Assembly (NCBI GenBank): GCA_014898415.1
Contig: RCTD01000014.1
Span: 558,001 to 622,000 of the forward strand
Reading direction: 5' to 3'
Length of the DNA: 64,000 nt
DNA from: Stromatinia cepivora
Lineage: Eukaryota > Ascomycota > Leotiomycetes > Helotiales > Sclerotiniaceae
A program made the translations under genes and the position numbers. Positions 20,138 to 33,226 of this stretch are shown one piece after another. The notes under the pieces are model-generated. The model had not been told where the DNA came from and made no database searches. It saw only the letters and a program-made list of their open reading frames with translations. Numbering within the stretch: position 1 is the stretch's first letter; each line of letters opens with the position of its first letter.

Positions 20138-21293
20138 ATGGTTCTCTTAAAAAATCTCGTGTTCGCCGGCCTCGCCACAGTAGCAACAGCATCCTCTGCC
20201 GTTATCGATCTCATTCCTTCGAATTTTGATCAATTTGCCTTCGAGGGCAAGCCAGCATTAATTGAATTCTTTGCACCATGGTGCGGACATTGCAAATCTC
20301 TTGCACCGGTTTACGAGCAGCTTGCTCAGGACTTTGCATTTGCAAAGGATAAGGTCACAATTGCGAAAGTCGACGCGGATGCCGAGAAGAGCTTGGGAAA
20401 GAAATTCGGTGTTCAAGGTTTTCCAACCATCAAATATTTCGATGGAAAGAGCAAGACCCCAGAGGATTACAGTGGAGGCAGAGATATTGATAGCTTGACG
20501 GAATTCATCACAAAGAAGACTGGCGTTAAGCCCAAGAAGGCGAAGGCTACCCCAAGTGCTGTTGAGATGTTGAACGATAAGTCATTCAAGGAACAAATTG
20601 GTGGTGATAAGGATGTCATTGTTGCTTTCACTGCACCATGGTGTGGCCGTAAGTTCACCCTATTTCAATATTCACGGCGGCTTGCTAACCTTTACTGTTG
20701 CAGACTGCAAGACTTTGGCACCAGTCTGGGAGAAGGTTGCTCAAGATTTCGCCAATGAACCTAATGTTGTTATCGCTAAGGTCGATGCCGAAGCAGAAAA
20801 CTCCAAGGCAACAGCTAAGGACCAAGGCGTTACCTCTTACCCCACCATTAAGTTCTTCTCCAAGGGAAGCACTGAACCCGAAGCATACTCTGGTGGACGT
20901 TCCGAGAAGGACATCGTAGAATTCATGAACAGCAAGGCCGGTACACACCGTGCTGTTGGTGGTGGACTGGATGCTACTGCCGGTACCATTGAGGCTTTGG
21001 ATGCTCTTGTCGCCAAATTCACCGGTGGTTCAAGCATTGCCGAAATTTCTGCAGAAGCTACCAAGGCTGCCCAAGAATACAAAGAGGGTGCTCAATCCAA
21101 GTATGCAGAGTACTATGTTAAGGTCTTCGACAAGTTGAGCAAGAGTGATAACTATGCCGCCAAGGAGCTCGCTAGACTGGATGGTATTATCAAGAAGGGA
21201 GGTTTGGCACCAGAGAAGTTGGATGAATTCACAAGCAAGACCAACATCTTGAGAAGATTCATTGAGAAGGCAACTGGAAAGTCCGAGTTGTAA
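20138..21293 (+). CDS. Protein disulfide isomerase, ERp38 type
   Basis: ER-lumen oxidoreductase that forms and shuffles disulfides in secretory proteins. Exons 20138-20648 and 20704-21293 (55 bp intron inside the second active site, codon for His split) give 366 residues. The order is signal peptide (about 1-20), thioredoxin domain a with APWCGHC (Cys 49/52), thioredoxin domain a' with APWCGHC (Cys 169/172), then the all-helical ERp29-like C-terminal domain (about 260-366). The chain ends in KSEL, a plausible HDEL/KDEL-like ER retrieval signal. Two tandem a domains plus the ERp29-C domain define the fungal ERp38/Tig-type PDI, distinct from the a-b-b'-a' Pdi1. Codon use is strongly biased towards C-ending and AAG codons, in line with high expression. 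Confidence 0.95.
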
Positions 21294-21604
21294 ATGTATA
21301 AATTTTCAATGTAAAGAGGGTTATAGAAATGACCTCAACAGGAAAAGTTTGTTTTGGACTGCCCTCGTGGAGTCCTGGATTGCTGTATGCGAAATGAACA
21401 ATTTATGAATCATGTACTTTTGAATAGCAATCTTTGGTATCTCGTCCCGTTTCCTTCTTTAACGCCCGTTTGTACAACTGTAGTCCCACTGCCATATGCA
21501 TATCAACCTATGTTCAGGTCCACGGTACACTGTATATACTTGCCCTCTGCTGGCTCCTAACTTTGGTCGAAGATGTTGTAATGTACTCGTACATTGTTTG
21601 TAGT
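21294..21604. other. Convergent 3' intergenic gap
   Basis: About 310 bp between the convergent ends of the PDI and HSBP1-like genes; presumably both 3' UTRs. No gene seen. Confidence 0.4.
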
Positions 21605-22039
21605 CTACATCTTTGTAGGACTACCTCTCCCATCCTTCAATTCCATGTTACTTTGTAGAGTAGCCTCTAGATTATCTAAACGTCGCGACATCTCGTCCAC
21701 TATTTCACATATAGTAAGTAAAAAATAGTTGAAAAGAGGGGAAGATTGCGTGGAAAAAAGAAAGGAGAGACGTACTCTTCGCGAAAATCTCGCTCGAAAC
21801 ACCGGCAAATTTATTCGAGAGAGAATTCAGAAGTTCATCAACAACGAGAGAGAGTTCGGCGGTTGCTGAAGCATCGGTTGTTATCTTTTTGTAGATTCAA
21901 TAGTCAGTTATGTTATGTTACGGAACGGGAGCTTGAGGTTAGGGTGCCACGGGTAGGGTAGTGGTTGTTTACTGACGGATGTGGTGGAGATGGTGGACAT
22001 GCGATTTGCGTTGGGGGATTTAATGTCGTTTGTGGCCAT
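21605..22039 (-). CDS. Heat-shock-factor-binding protein 1-like small coiled-coil protein
   Basis: HSBP1-family proteins form trimeric or hexameric coiled coils; in animals they restrain HSF1 and also stabilise the WASH complex. Minus-strand exons 22039-21973, 21865-21776 and 21699-21605 give 83 residues. The diagnostic block is ELSLVVDELLNSLSNKF then SSEIFAKMDEMSRRLDNLE, with heptad spacing as in HSBP1 (VQ.LL..MQ.KF..MSD.I..RIDDM..RIDDLE). The ATG of the DEMSRR block is rebuilt across intron 2 (AAG-A / TG). Intron 1 is taken as GTAAAC...TTCAG (107 bp); an alternative GTCAGT...AAAG choice would add a few residues. The gene is very small and easy to miss in automated calls. The fungal function is not established. 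Confidence 0.75.
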
Positions 22040-22397
22040 TATTGGGAAATAGCTGAGTTGATTTTTGTAGATGGATTTAGAGGAAATTGTTATCCCACAG
22101 GATTTGAAGTTAAGAACGGGTAATGTTTTGGTTTGAATGAGGAATGATGGTATCTGTTATGGTGCAGAAATACAAAGGTTTCAGAGTCTCACAAGAGTGG
22201 ACGGAATTTGAGAGGGGATGTGACCGATGATGCCTCATTACAGTGATTGATTGTACCACGACGAACAATTTATCAAATTTACTACAATTACTTAACTTTT
22301 GCAGATCCGATATGTCTTTTCACCTTTCTCCTGGTTGAGTAGAACATGGCAGATTTCCAAATAACAATACCAAAAAAGGGATAATAGATCCGCAAAT
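22040..22397. other. Divergent promoter region, HSBP1-like and Dsc1 genes
   Basis: A 358 bp gap between divergent start codons. It presumably holds both promoters; no specific site could be assigned. Confidence 0.4.
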
Positions 22398-25091
22398 ATG
22401 CCACCTCAACGCGGTGATCTCTCAGTCCTCTTGCTCATCATCATAGTCCTCTGGTGGTTTAATTCCAATGACACCAGTCTCCCTTCCAATTTCGGGAATC
22501 CGCAAAATTATGTAGAGGAACAATTGGCGCATAACAGGCATGTGTTTGGGGTGTTGAATACGACGAGTTATGGGGATTTTGCGCCGGGGAACTCGGAGGA
22601 TGCGAGATATCTAAATTTGACCGGGTTCAAGGCGGAGGATGGCTATAGATGGGAGAGATTGGATGCGTTTAGGGAGAGAAGTGATGAATTGAGGAAATGG
22701 GCGAGAGGGGTGCAGGACGAATCGAAGTTCAATGGAGAAAATGAGTGGGGTTTGGAGGGCAGGATCTACACAAATGTAACGGGAGTGGTGAGGGGGAGTT
22801 GGGCCAGGTACATGGGCGATTTGGTGGAGGGGAAGGAGAGGACGAGCAGGCTAAATTTGAGTGCTATTGCGCCGGGTGTGGTATGGGCCATCAAGGATCA
22901 GGAGCTATGGGGAAGGAATGTGACGGGGAGGGAAGGGAAAGTTATGTTGAGGTTGGATGAGGTTGATGTGGAGGAGATGATTGTACAAGGAGCTAAAGAG
23001 GATTTTTCCGAAGGCGAAAGTCCGGCGAATGCTGGGGAAGAGACACCGAAGGAAGAAGCAAAAGTTGAGAAAAGAGATATATCTAATGGGATCGAAAGGG
23101 TTGATCTTGGAATTGGCGCAAATCCGACTACGGGTATACTTGCAAGGGAAATCACAGCCTCATTAACAGTTCAAGATGAGAGCAGTAGTGGAGATGGATA
23201 TGAAATGAGGATGCATGGTGTACATTGGCCAAATGAAGGGGGAGTTCTTTTAACAACAACTAGTGATAAATTCGCAGGTGCTTTTGGCCTTCCTCATTTT
23301 ACAACGGACGAGGATCATTTCACGAGCAGTGCGGAGGTCATGAAAAAGATTTTAGGTGCCAGATTACAAAAACTCGAGGAATCTGCTAAAGAAAATCCGA
23401 GGAGTCTTCTGGAGCAAAATTCAGGCCAAATCGATGGTTTGCCAATACCTCATTGCGAATATATCTTATTTGCTCAAGTTCAACCTTTGAAGTTTAATGG
23501 CCTCGAATATGAAGACAGATCACGCAAAGCACACACTTTCGTCCAGGAACTCGAGGAAGAGCTCCGATTCCCAAATGGTGCTCCGACTCCTAAGCCGCCC
23601 AAGTTGCAACTATCGACAATAATTTTCTCGCCTGATTGTGGATTTATGCTCGAATCAAAAGGGCCACCAAAGTTTGCACCTGTTGATGGAGAGCATCTAG
23701 TTGGCATGAAGCAGGAGATTTGGTTAGTAAGTATTCGTTCTTGGTTAACGATACTTGCAGTAGTAGCTCTCGGACAGGCTCTAATCCTGAAGGATCAATG
23801 TAAGGAGGCTTCTACACCATCAACCGTCGGTCGTGTTAGTATTCATACCGTTGGTATGATGCTTCTAGCAGATGGATTGTTATTTTTTACAATGTCGTTG
23901 GCGAGCGCTACATTATCCAGTATCTTCCCATCTGCATTATTGGCATCATTTGCCGGCTTGATGTCAGTAGCACTTGGAGTTCGCTTCATTGTAAATATTT
24001 ATGGCGTCCAGGAACCGGAACGATTGGAGCGAGAAAGGGCACAAGCGGCTGCATCACAAGCTTCACAAGCTAGAAATTCACATTCAACTGTACGATCAGC
24101 ACCAGTTATTACCGCGGCGGGTGTAGATACATTACCTCCACCTACAACATCTTCAGCTCAAAATGCATCGCAAAATACATCCCAAAATATCCCCATTATT
24201 ATCCCCTCAGATCAAGACATCGACGCCGAAATAGCCGAAAACATCAACGCAACATTCGTACCACCTCGTGCAACAGGAGCACAAGCCACCGTCCAAGAGT
24301 CCAGAGTAACTTCCGATATTACTCCCTATTACGGCCAATTCATTCTTCTCCTAACTTTTATCCTCCTGCTTTCCATTGCCTCCACCACGTGGCCTGTCTC
24401 TCTTCGCACAGCCTATGTCTACCTTCTCTCGTTCATTTACATGTCTCTCTGGATCCCACAAATAAAACGCAACATCACTCGTAATTGTCGGAAAGCACTT
24501 CTTTGGCGTTTCGTCATCGCACAGAGTTTGCTAAGATTATCTCCTTTTGCTTACTTCTTTCTGCATGAAGACAATTTCCTCTTTAGTGAGACTGACTGGA
24601 CGGCGATGACGGTTTTAATAGGGTGGGTTTGGTGTCAGCTTGTGGTGTTGTACAGTCAGGAGGTCCTTGGACCCAGATGGGCGGTTCCAAAACGCTTTAG
24701 ATGGTATAAGGAGGGATGGGATTACCATCCTGTGTTACGAGAAGATAATGTTGAGTCTGGAGGTTTACCAATTGGTCTTGTGAAAGTACCGTTGAATTCT
24801 CCTACGACTCCAGGCTTTGAAGAAACGGATATGAGTACAGAGAGTGAGAGGGACAATGGCAAAGCTGGGATTCGAACAGTAGATTGCGCGATTTGTATGC
24901 AAATTCTTGAGGTTCCGGTCGTGGGACACGGGGAAGATGAGGGCGTGTCGAAGGGAGTGATGGGGGCGTGGGATAGGAGGAGTTACATGGTGACGCCTTG
25001 TAGACATGTTTTTCACACGCAGTGTTTGGTGGGTTGGATGAAGTATCGCTTGCAGTGTCCGATTTGTAGGGAGGGCCTGCCACCTTTGTGA
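22398..25091 (+). CDS. dsc1: RING E3 ubiquitin ligase Dsc1/Tul1, membrane-bound
   Basis: Catalytic subunit of the Golgi/endosome Dsc (Tul1) ligase, which in fission yeast and Aspergillus promotes SREBP cleavage and elsewhere degrades mislocalised membrane proteins. It is a single exon of 897 residues. The N-terminal membrane helix (LLLIIIVLWWF, about 12-22) is followed by a large lumenal domain with several N-x-S/T sequons (NTTS, NLTG, NVTG). A run of hydrophobic helices lies at about 445-560 and 645-770, interrupted by an Ala/Gln/Ser-rich loop. The C-terminal RING-H2 at 830-897 has Cys 830/833/868, His 870/873 and Cys 876/887/890, and ends within seven residues of the stop. This order and length match fungal Tul1/Dsc1. 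Confidence 0.93.
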   Translation: MPPQRGDLSVLLLIIIVLWWFNSNDTSLPSNFGNPQNYVEEQLAHNRHVFGVLNTTSYGDFAPGNSEDARYLNLTGFKAEDGYRWERLDAFRERSDELRKWARGVQDESKFNGENEWGLEGRIYTNVTGVVRGSWARYMGDLVEGKERTSRLNLSAIAPGVVWAIKDQELWGRNVTGREGKVMLRLDEVDVEEMIVQGAKEDFSEGESPANAGEETPKEEAKVEKRDISNGIERVDLGIGANPTTGILAREITASLTVQDESSSGDGYEMRMHGVHWPNEGGVLLTTTSDKFAGAFGLPHFTTDEDHFTSSAEVMKKILGARLQKLEESAKENPRSLLEQNSGQIDGLPIPHCEYILFAQVQPLKFNGLEYEDRSRKAHTFVQELEEELRFPNGAPTPKPPKLQLSTIIFSPDCGFMLESKGPPKFAPVDGEHLVGMKQEIWLVSIRSWLTILAVVALGQALILKDQCKEASTPSTVGRVSIHTVGMMLLADGLLFFTMSLASATLSSIFPSALLASFAGLMSVALGVRFIVNIYGVQEPERLERERAQAAASQASQARNSHSTVRSAPVITAAGVDTLPPPTTSSAQNASQNTSQNIPIIIPSDQDIDAEIAENINATFVPPRATGAQATVQESRVTSDITPYYGQFILLLTFILLLSIASTTWPVSLRTAYVYLLSFIYMSLWIPQIKRNITRNCRKALLWRFVIAQSLLRLSPFAYFFLHEDNFLFSETDWTAMTVLIGWVWCQLVVLYSQEVLGPRWAVPKRFRWYKEGWDYHPVLREDNVESGGLPIGLVKVPLNSPTTPGFEETDMSTESERDNGKAGIRTVDCAICMQILEVPVVGHGEDEGVSKGVMGAWDRRSYMVTPCRHVFHTQCLVGWMKYRLQCPICREGLPPL

Positions 25092-25289
25092 GGTAATCTA
25101 GGAGGGGTTGAGGGAATATGAGAGAGTAATTATATAATAGGAATGAGGTGGAAAGTAAAAGTGCTAACAAACGCACATATTGGATAAGGACATGGCTCAT
25201 TTCATAGCGACATAGAAAACATACTGTTGAACATACATTCTATTGCAAATTTGTCAAGTTAGGTTTGTATATTTTCCATTTCGGCACAC

Positions 25290-25502
25290 CTAAAAACATC
25301 TACTTACCCCAGCAGAGAAATCATCGCTCTGAACGCTTTCGATAAATTCAACGTTTCCCCATAAGGGGGTCTCGCTTACGAGGAAAATGGAAAATGGAAA
25401 ATGATCGTCTCTTACTACTCTGCTCCTCGCTTCTACGCAAAGAATATAGCGTTCATTGAACGCTCCGCGCGTTGGTGCTACGGGAAATGAGTTTGGTACC
25501 AT
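25290..25502 (-). CDS. Doubtful small ORF at the edge of the AT-rich block
   Basis: Seventy codons opening at an ATG at 25502, with balanced composition unlike the neighbouring AT-rich DNA. A GTAAGT donor occurs near its end, so it could be a first exon, and the possible continuation would run antisense to the Dsc1 3' end. No family is recognised. It may be a gene remnant cut off by the spread of the retrotransposon block. Confidence 0.2.
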   Translation of the reverse strand: MVPNSFPVAPTRGAFNERYILCVEARSRVVRDDHFPFSIFLVSETPLWGNVEFIESVQSDDFSAGVSRCF

Positions 25503-25536
25503 TTTTATTTTGTTTTTTTTTTGGGGGGGTTTTTTG

Positions 25537-25620
25537 GTTGATTATTGAGTTGATTATTGAGTTGATTATTGAGTTGATTATTGAGTTGATTATTGAGTTG
25601 ATTATTGAGTTGATTATTAG
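25537..25620 (+). repeat. 12-bp tandem repeat, 7 copies
   Basis: Seven head-to-tail copies of GTTGATTATTGA, the last with one change. It marks the left shoulder of the AT-rich block. No coding role. Confidence 0.95.
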
Positions 25621-25930
25621 AGTAGATTAATATCTTAATATCTATCTATCTATTTTAATATCTATCTATTACTCTTTGTTTTCCTATTAATTACTCTGAT
25701 TACCTGTTGATCTTTTCTTTTTTCTTTTCTTTAGATTTGGTTAGGTGGGTGGGTGTTTTGGTAGCCGTCTCATCAAACAAATTATTCCGTTGTCCTATAA
25801 AGGTTTAGCTTAATGTTATTCTAAGAGTCACGAATGGCAAAGAATCAATTAGTCCGAAAATAGTAATAAAACTTTTATTGTTTTTTTTTTCTTTTTTTCA
25901 AGAAAATTTTTTCTTTAAAGAATGATATTG

Positions 25931-26105
25931 GAATAATAATAAATCGTTAATTATATATTATAGTTTAATAAATATAAAGATTTTATAAAGTTTTTTAATT
26001 AATCGATAGTATATTATTATTTATATATTTATATTTAGTATTAAAGTTATTTTTTTATACAGTTTTCTAGTTTTATAAATAATTTTTTTAGTAATTATAA
26101 TAGAG
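25931..26105 (+). repeat. Putative left LTR of outer copia element C
   Basis: About 175 bp that align, base by base at a constant offset of 9100 bp, with 35031-35206. The differences are mostly transitions. The pair flanks the copia coding relic C, with nested element A between, so it is read as its LTRs. The exact ends and the target duplication could not be fixed. Confidence 0.6.
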
Positions 26106-26231
26106 TTTTTCTTTTGGGGTTTTGTTTTTGAGAAGTTTATAAATCGTTGGTTCATTTGTAATTATAGAAAATTGTTGATTAATAATATAATTGTAGTATA
26201 TGATTATTTTTGTATAATAAATAAAAAAATA

Positions 26232-26346
<115 letters not shown>

Positions 26347-26399
26347 GATTAAGACTTGAAATTCCTTATAATTCAAATTTGTTTATTCCTTTAAAGTAA

Positions 26400-27913
26400 T
26401 TAAAGTATATTAGAGAAATAAAGCTTATATTAAATCATTAAATAAAGATTTAAAATTTAAAACGTTTAATAATAAAAAATCATTATTATTAGGTTTTAAT
26501 ATCAAAACTTAAGAAAAAATTATTATTAAAAAATCAAAGGATATTAATTTAACTATTCTTGAATTATATATAAAAATTATAAATTTATAGCAAAATAAGC
26601 TATAAATAAAAGCTATAGAATATAAAATAAAAACATTTGAAAATAATAAAACTTAGGATATTATTAATATTAAAAATATTGAAAATATTAAAATATTATC
26701 AACAAAATAAATATATAAAATTAAATATCTATTAGATAATAATATCGAATTTAAAACTAGATTTGTAATTAAAGAATTCGAATAATTATATGAATTAGAT
26801 TATTTAGATACATTTGTTAGTATAATAAAGCAAATGATCTAGAAATTAATATTTGTTTTAGTTATAAATAAAAAATAATATATATATAAAATAGATATAA
26901 TATTAATAAAGATCTATATATAAAACCCCTTGAAATTTATAATAAAAATAATAATAATAATAAAAATATTATTATATTAAAACTAAACAAAGCTTTATAT
27001 AATTTAAAACAATTAATTAGAATATAATATAATATTTTAAAGAATATTTTAAACAAATTAAATTTTATTAAATTAATTATAAACGAATATATATTTTATA
27101 ATAAAACTTTTGGTTTAATATTAAATATATTTATTGATAATACAGTTATTATAAGTTCTACAAAAGATCTAATAAAAGATTTTATTAAAAATCTTAAAAA
27201 TTATTTAGATCTGAAAGATTTAGATTTTATAAAAGATTATTTAGGTATTCAAATTGAAAGAAAAAATGATTCTTTTGAATTATCATAAGAAGAATATATA
27301 AATAAATATTTAAAAGATTTAAATTTGGAAAATTGCAATATAATTGTTATTTTTATGAAACCCAAAAATGATTTGAATATAAATCTAGAAAAAGCAAATA
27401 TAAATAATATTAAATAGATTCAAAAAACTATTGAAAAATTATTATATTTAGTTTTAGAAACTAAATAGGATATTGTTTTTGTAATATTAAAATTAACTAA
27501 ATTTATATCTAATTCTAATAAAGATTATTTAGTTAAAATAAAAAGAATATTCAGATATTTAAAAGGGTTTGAATAATTTAAAATCATTTATAAAAGAAAT
27601 AATAATAATTTTATCAAAAAAAAATAATGATACAAATTATATAGGAAATAAAAAATCAATTAGATTAATTAATAGTTTTAAATTTATATATAGAAATAGA
27701 CTAATTAATTGGAGAATTAAATTGTAATTAATAATAATTCAAAATATAACTGAATCTGAACTAATTTCTATTAATCTAGTTGTTAAAGAAACTATATATC
27801 TTCAAAAAATATTGAAAGAATTAGATTAATATAATCAAAGTATATTTCCATTATATATTGATAATAAAGCTACTATATTCATATTAGAAAACTCTATATA
27901 TTATAATAGAAGT
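26400..27913 (+). mobile_element. Outer Ty1/copia element C, left part (RT and RNase H relic)
   Basis: Translating the plus strand reveals, with stops, the copia reverse-transcriptase order: a KTRFVIKEF-like segment (about 26755), the ALYNLKQ box (about 26992), the catalytic-site relic FIDNTVIIS (about 27130; YVDD in active elements), the DYLGIQIER box (about 27235), and the RNase H end ILENSIYYNR (about 27880). The frame is then cut at 27913 by element A and resumes at 33392 with KYINIKYYLIRD. The gag, protease and integrase parts are not visible in the short left flank, so C is truncated or too decayed there. Confidence 0.85.
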
Positions 27914-28078
27914 TGTTAACTTTTGGTGCAGGAAGTAGTAGTATTGTTGATTATATAGGTTGAACTAAGGATCTATATTCTAGTAAGAATAGAATTGAGA
28001 TTATCCTCAAATATAATCTGTACATCATTGTGATCATATAATCTCAATTCTAATCCTATGATAATCTCATTTCCAATA
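27914..28078 (-). repeat. LTR of element A (3' LTR in element orientation)
   Basis: 165 bp, TGTTAAC at the low-coordinate end and CATTTCCAATA at the other. It differs from its partner at 33227-33391 mainly by transitions. It is preceded by the target duplication GAAGT (27909-27913). Confidence 0.92.
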
Positions 28079-31000
28079 CTCCTTTATTGAAGATATTCTA
28101 TTCGATCCTCCTAGATTATTAATCCTAATATTTTCTTGAACTTTTCGAAAGCAATTTTTATACAAAGTTTTGTTATTCTATTAACAATTATATTATATAT
28201 ATTGATATAATTAATAACGATTTTCTTCTTTTCTATTAAATCCTTAATAAAATGATAATTGATATCTATATATTTGAATCATTTATATAAATATAGATTC
28301 TTGGTTAAAACTAAAGTATTTTAATTATTATCAAATATCTGAATTGTATCTTTATTTTTTTCAATATAATTTGATTTAAATAAATCTTTAAATATTTATA
28401 TAATCTATCTCTTTTATTTAATAAATATTATCATTATAATATATTCTGATTTTATATTAAAAGTAACCACAAATATTTGTTTTTTATTAATCTATAATAT
28501 AAAACCTTTATAGAATATCACAATTCTTTCTGAAATACTTTTCCGATTATATTTATTATTAATCTAATTTATATTTATATATATCTTTATTATATTATCA
28601 AATATATTATATTCTTTATAAATATCAAATTGTACTTTTTTTAACCCGAACCATAACTTTTATTTAATTATTGATCATAAATATTATATCAGATTTTTCA
28701 AAACTATAATATAATATTTTGTTAGTTTTATTATAAATTGTGAAAATCTTTCAATTAAAAATACTATATTTGATCGAATATATATTATTAAATGAATTAT
28801 ATTTTCTATTCATTATTGATATTCATTTATATCTATTAATTTATTATTATCGATTATTAATTGAAAATAGATATAATCCATTATTAATAATTTCTTAATT
28901 TAATATTGTTTATATATAATATTATATTTGATTAATATAATATCAAAATATTCTTTTTGATTTATAATTAATATATATACTTTTCTATTACAAATAATTC
29001 TAATATTTAAGATCTTATTAATCTCCTTTAGATTTTTGATGTTAAAATAGATTGATAGTTTTTTATCGAATCAAATGATTTGCGATGATATATATAATAT
29101 AATAACAATATCATTGATATATATCAATAATATTATATTATAATTTTTGAATATATATAAATATAAATCTATTAAATTTTATACAAAATTTATATCTAAA
29201 AGCTTTTTCTTCAATAGTAAACTCCAGTCCCTTTCAATTTGCTTCAAATTATATAAGCTTTATAAGGCTTATAGTATATATCCCTTTTCGATTTTGATAT
29301 CTTAAAATAATTCAAGATAAATCTTTTCCTTCAAATACAATTCAATAAAAGTGTTTTTAATATCGAAATATAAATATTCCAAATTTTCCTTTATAACAAT
29401 AACTAGAAATAATCTGAATATATCTAGCTTTATTATTGATACAAATATTTCATTATAATCTTTTTCTAATATTTAATTAAACCTTCGAACTATTAATCTT
29501 ACTTTGAATCGTTTTATTTTATTATTCTTAATCTTAATTATAAATACCTATTTCATCGAAATCAGATTATTTCCTTTAAAAAGTATATATTCTTTCCAAA
29601 TACTATTTTAAATCAAAAATATGATTTCCTTTTGAATAGTTTCCTTTTATTTTTCAGAGTATTTTCGATCTGATATTGTTTCCTTATAAATTCTTGATAT
29701 TTTGATTTCTAAAACTTCTTTAATTGAATATATTATATTTTTTGTATTATTTATATCTATTAACAAAATTATAAAATCTAAAACGATTTTGTTTTTGATA
29801 TAAAGATTTATTTTATAAATAATTGGGATTATAATTATAATATATTCTATACTTTCTTGAGTTTTGATTTATATAAATATTATAATCAATATTTTTATAA
29901 TCTTGTTTTCCTATTTTCCTTTAGGATTTTATTTTATATCTTTTTTCTATTTTTGTATTAGATATTTTAGGAATTTATTTTCAAAATTTATTATATCTTT
30001 TTATTCGATTTCAGATGATTATAGATTTACTTTGCTTTTTAATTTTATTGAAATAAATTTATCAATAAAATTTAAAACAATCTTAAATTTTGTTTTCGAT
30101 ATAGATTTAGGGTTTACAGAAATTGATTTTTGAATTGGAATCTTTAAAGTAATAGATTCGATATTTAAAATATCTTTGGAAAAAGATTCTTGATTTATTT
30201 TCTGGATATTGCTATTTTCATTTTTATTGTATATTGGTATTGATATATTTAATTTATCTAATTTCAATTCAACAATTAGGATACTTGATATAATTATTAA
30301 ATTTGATATAATATCTATTGAAGAAAACATTTAGAATGAAAATGATATAGATATTGTATTTAATATTGAGGATAGAAAAGATATCTTGTTTATTATTAAT
30401 CTATTATAAGATCTTCGATTTGGCTTTACATTTTTTATTCCTTATAAATCTGATTCATAATTTTTTAATTTAAGATTCAAATCTTTTCTTTAATAAGATT
30501 TATCTATAATTACTTTATTTAATCGAAATATATAATCTAATTTTGAAGAATACATTTTGATATATTTATTCATAACTTTTGAGTATCCTAAGAATATACC
30601 GATTTTCGAAGTATTCTGCAATTTATTGTATCCTTATTCTTTCAAAATAATCTTAGAATTAATATAAATATAATATTTGCTTCTTTAGATTTTATATATT
30701 TCTATATCTAATATTATACTTATAAAAGTTTTTATAAAGGATTAATCTATTCTATTTATATTAGAATCAATATTAATATAATTCTTGATATAAATATTGT
30801 ATTCTATAATTTCATTCTAAAATTTTAATAATAATCCAGTTTCTTTTAATATTGCTTTTATATCTACTTTTACAATCCTTATATTTTGTTCTGCAAATTT
30901 GTTTTGATATAAAAAAACAATTATTGTAATTTCGGATTGTATATTTGATAATTATTTATGAATAACTTATAAGAATTCTAATATATTATCAATTCTAATT

Positions 31001-33226
31001 ATAATAATCTTTTCTTTAATAACCAATTCTATTTCCTTTTTCTAAATTTTTAATATTTGAATTATATTATCTTTTTATTTAAATAATATAATCCAATTTA
31101 CTTTTATACAATTATTAATAATCAATATAAAATAACAATTCCCACAAATCGATTTTAAGAATGATTCTATAATATCGAAATATATAAATTCGAATCTTTT
31201 TGATTTATATAAATTCAATTATTTCAAAATACAATTAATTATCTTAATAAATATATATATTTTATAGATATCTAATTCAATTGGGATTTTTATTGATTTA
31301 ATTATATTGAATACTTTATATAAATTCTTGATTTTATCTGAATTTAAATAATTGAATCTTCGATATTATAACAAATATCTCTTTTTCTCTTTGAATATTA
31401 ATTCATTATCAATACCTTTAATATTATCAATTATCTCTAAAAAAAAAACCTTTTTTTTAATCATTTTGATATATATTCAAACAAAAAGCTATATCCTTAT
31501 ATCCTTTGATTATATATAAAACTATATATATTTCATTTTATATTCTAATATAAATAACTTTCTTATTATCCTTCTTGAAATATATATAATAAAAATTGAA
31601 TTCTCTTTATAATCCTATTTCGCAAATCCTTTTTCCTAATAATAAATTTATTTCTAATTCTAATATATATAATATATTTGAAAATAATATTTTAGAATTA
31701 TCTTTATATACTATATTTATTAAACCCTAATAATAATAATATATTACTCCCCTATTAATCTTTATCCTTTATTTAATAATAAATTCTATTGATCTGAATA
31801 ATAAAAATTGATCAGATATATATAAAGAAATATCTATATTAGTATATTATTTATTAAAAGAAACCTTATTAATAATCTCCTTTATTAAATTATAATCTTC
31901 TTTTATTATATCTTCAATATCAAAGTTTGATTTAAAGATATTATTAATAAAATATACTTGATCTTTTTTATTGAAATAAACCTTTTTCGAATTCGATAAT
32001 CCTCTTCTTTTTTGATAACAAAAATAATTATAAAAAAGTTTACTGATTTATACTAAATATAAGCAATCTTATATATAATGATTTTCTCTTTGATATAGAT
32101 TACAAATATTATTTGGAATTTCGAAATCTGATTCTTAATATTAAAAAATATATTTAAATCCTTTCACAATTTATATTCATTTTAATCTATTTTTAAAACA
32201 AAATTCTTTAATCTACAAATACTTAATCTTATCATCGATATTAAGATTGATTTGAATATCCAATATATCTATTACTTCTTGATAATCGATTAGAAGATTA
32301 TATATTAAAACCAAAAACAAAACAATATTTTGATATATTAATCAACAATTTTCATCTACAACCCCTAATTTCCTTTTATACTCTTTCAATTTATTCCAAA
32401 CTTCAATAATAATTATATCGGAATAAATATCAAATTGAAATTTGAAGTTCTGGATCATCATTATATATATATTAATTATAATTATACTAACTCTAATATA
32501 TTTTGATTTAAAATATCTTCAAAATATATATATTATTGAATATTCGTTAATAAAAACTTTATCATTATTATTGAATATTATATAAATATACAATAATATA
32601 TTCGCTTCGTTCTTTAAATATTCCGATTTCAATTTAATATTATAATATATACAATTATTAATCTCATAAACAAATACTATATTGAATCCTACAATCTATA
32701 TATATTTATTTAATATTTAATCAATTATATAAAATCATTCTTTCTTTTTCAATTATATCTTTATTTATTTAAATCATCATTTATAATTATTTTGATCAAA
32801 TTTCAAAAAATTGTTTGATTTCAATATTATAAAAGTTTCTTATTGTTTAATAAATATTAAAGATAATCTTCAGATTTTTAAAACAATCTTAAAAAATATA
32901 TAACAAATAGATTCAGAATAATAAAAAAATATAAAAATAAAACAATAAGAAAATTTGTAAAATCATATTGTAATATATTTTCTTATAATTATATAAACTT
33001 ATTTTTTATTTCTATTATAATTCTGTATCAATATTATACAAATTATTCTTTATTTTGATTTATAATATTATAAATTATAAACTATATTATCTTATTTCAA
33101 CTCTACTTCGATAATACTATATGAAAACTCTGATTTTCATTCTATTTTATTTCTATTAATTATACTAATCCTTTTTCAATTTATTTTACTTTCTAATTAT
33201 TATTTATACAATTAGATTTTATAATT

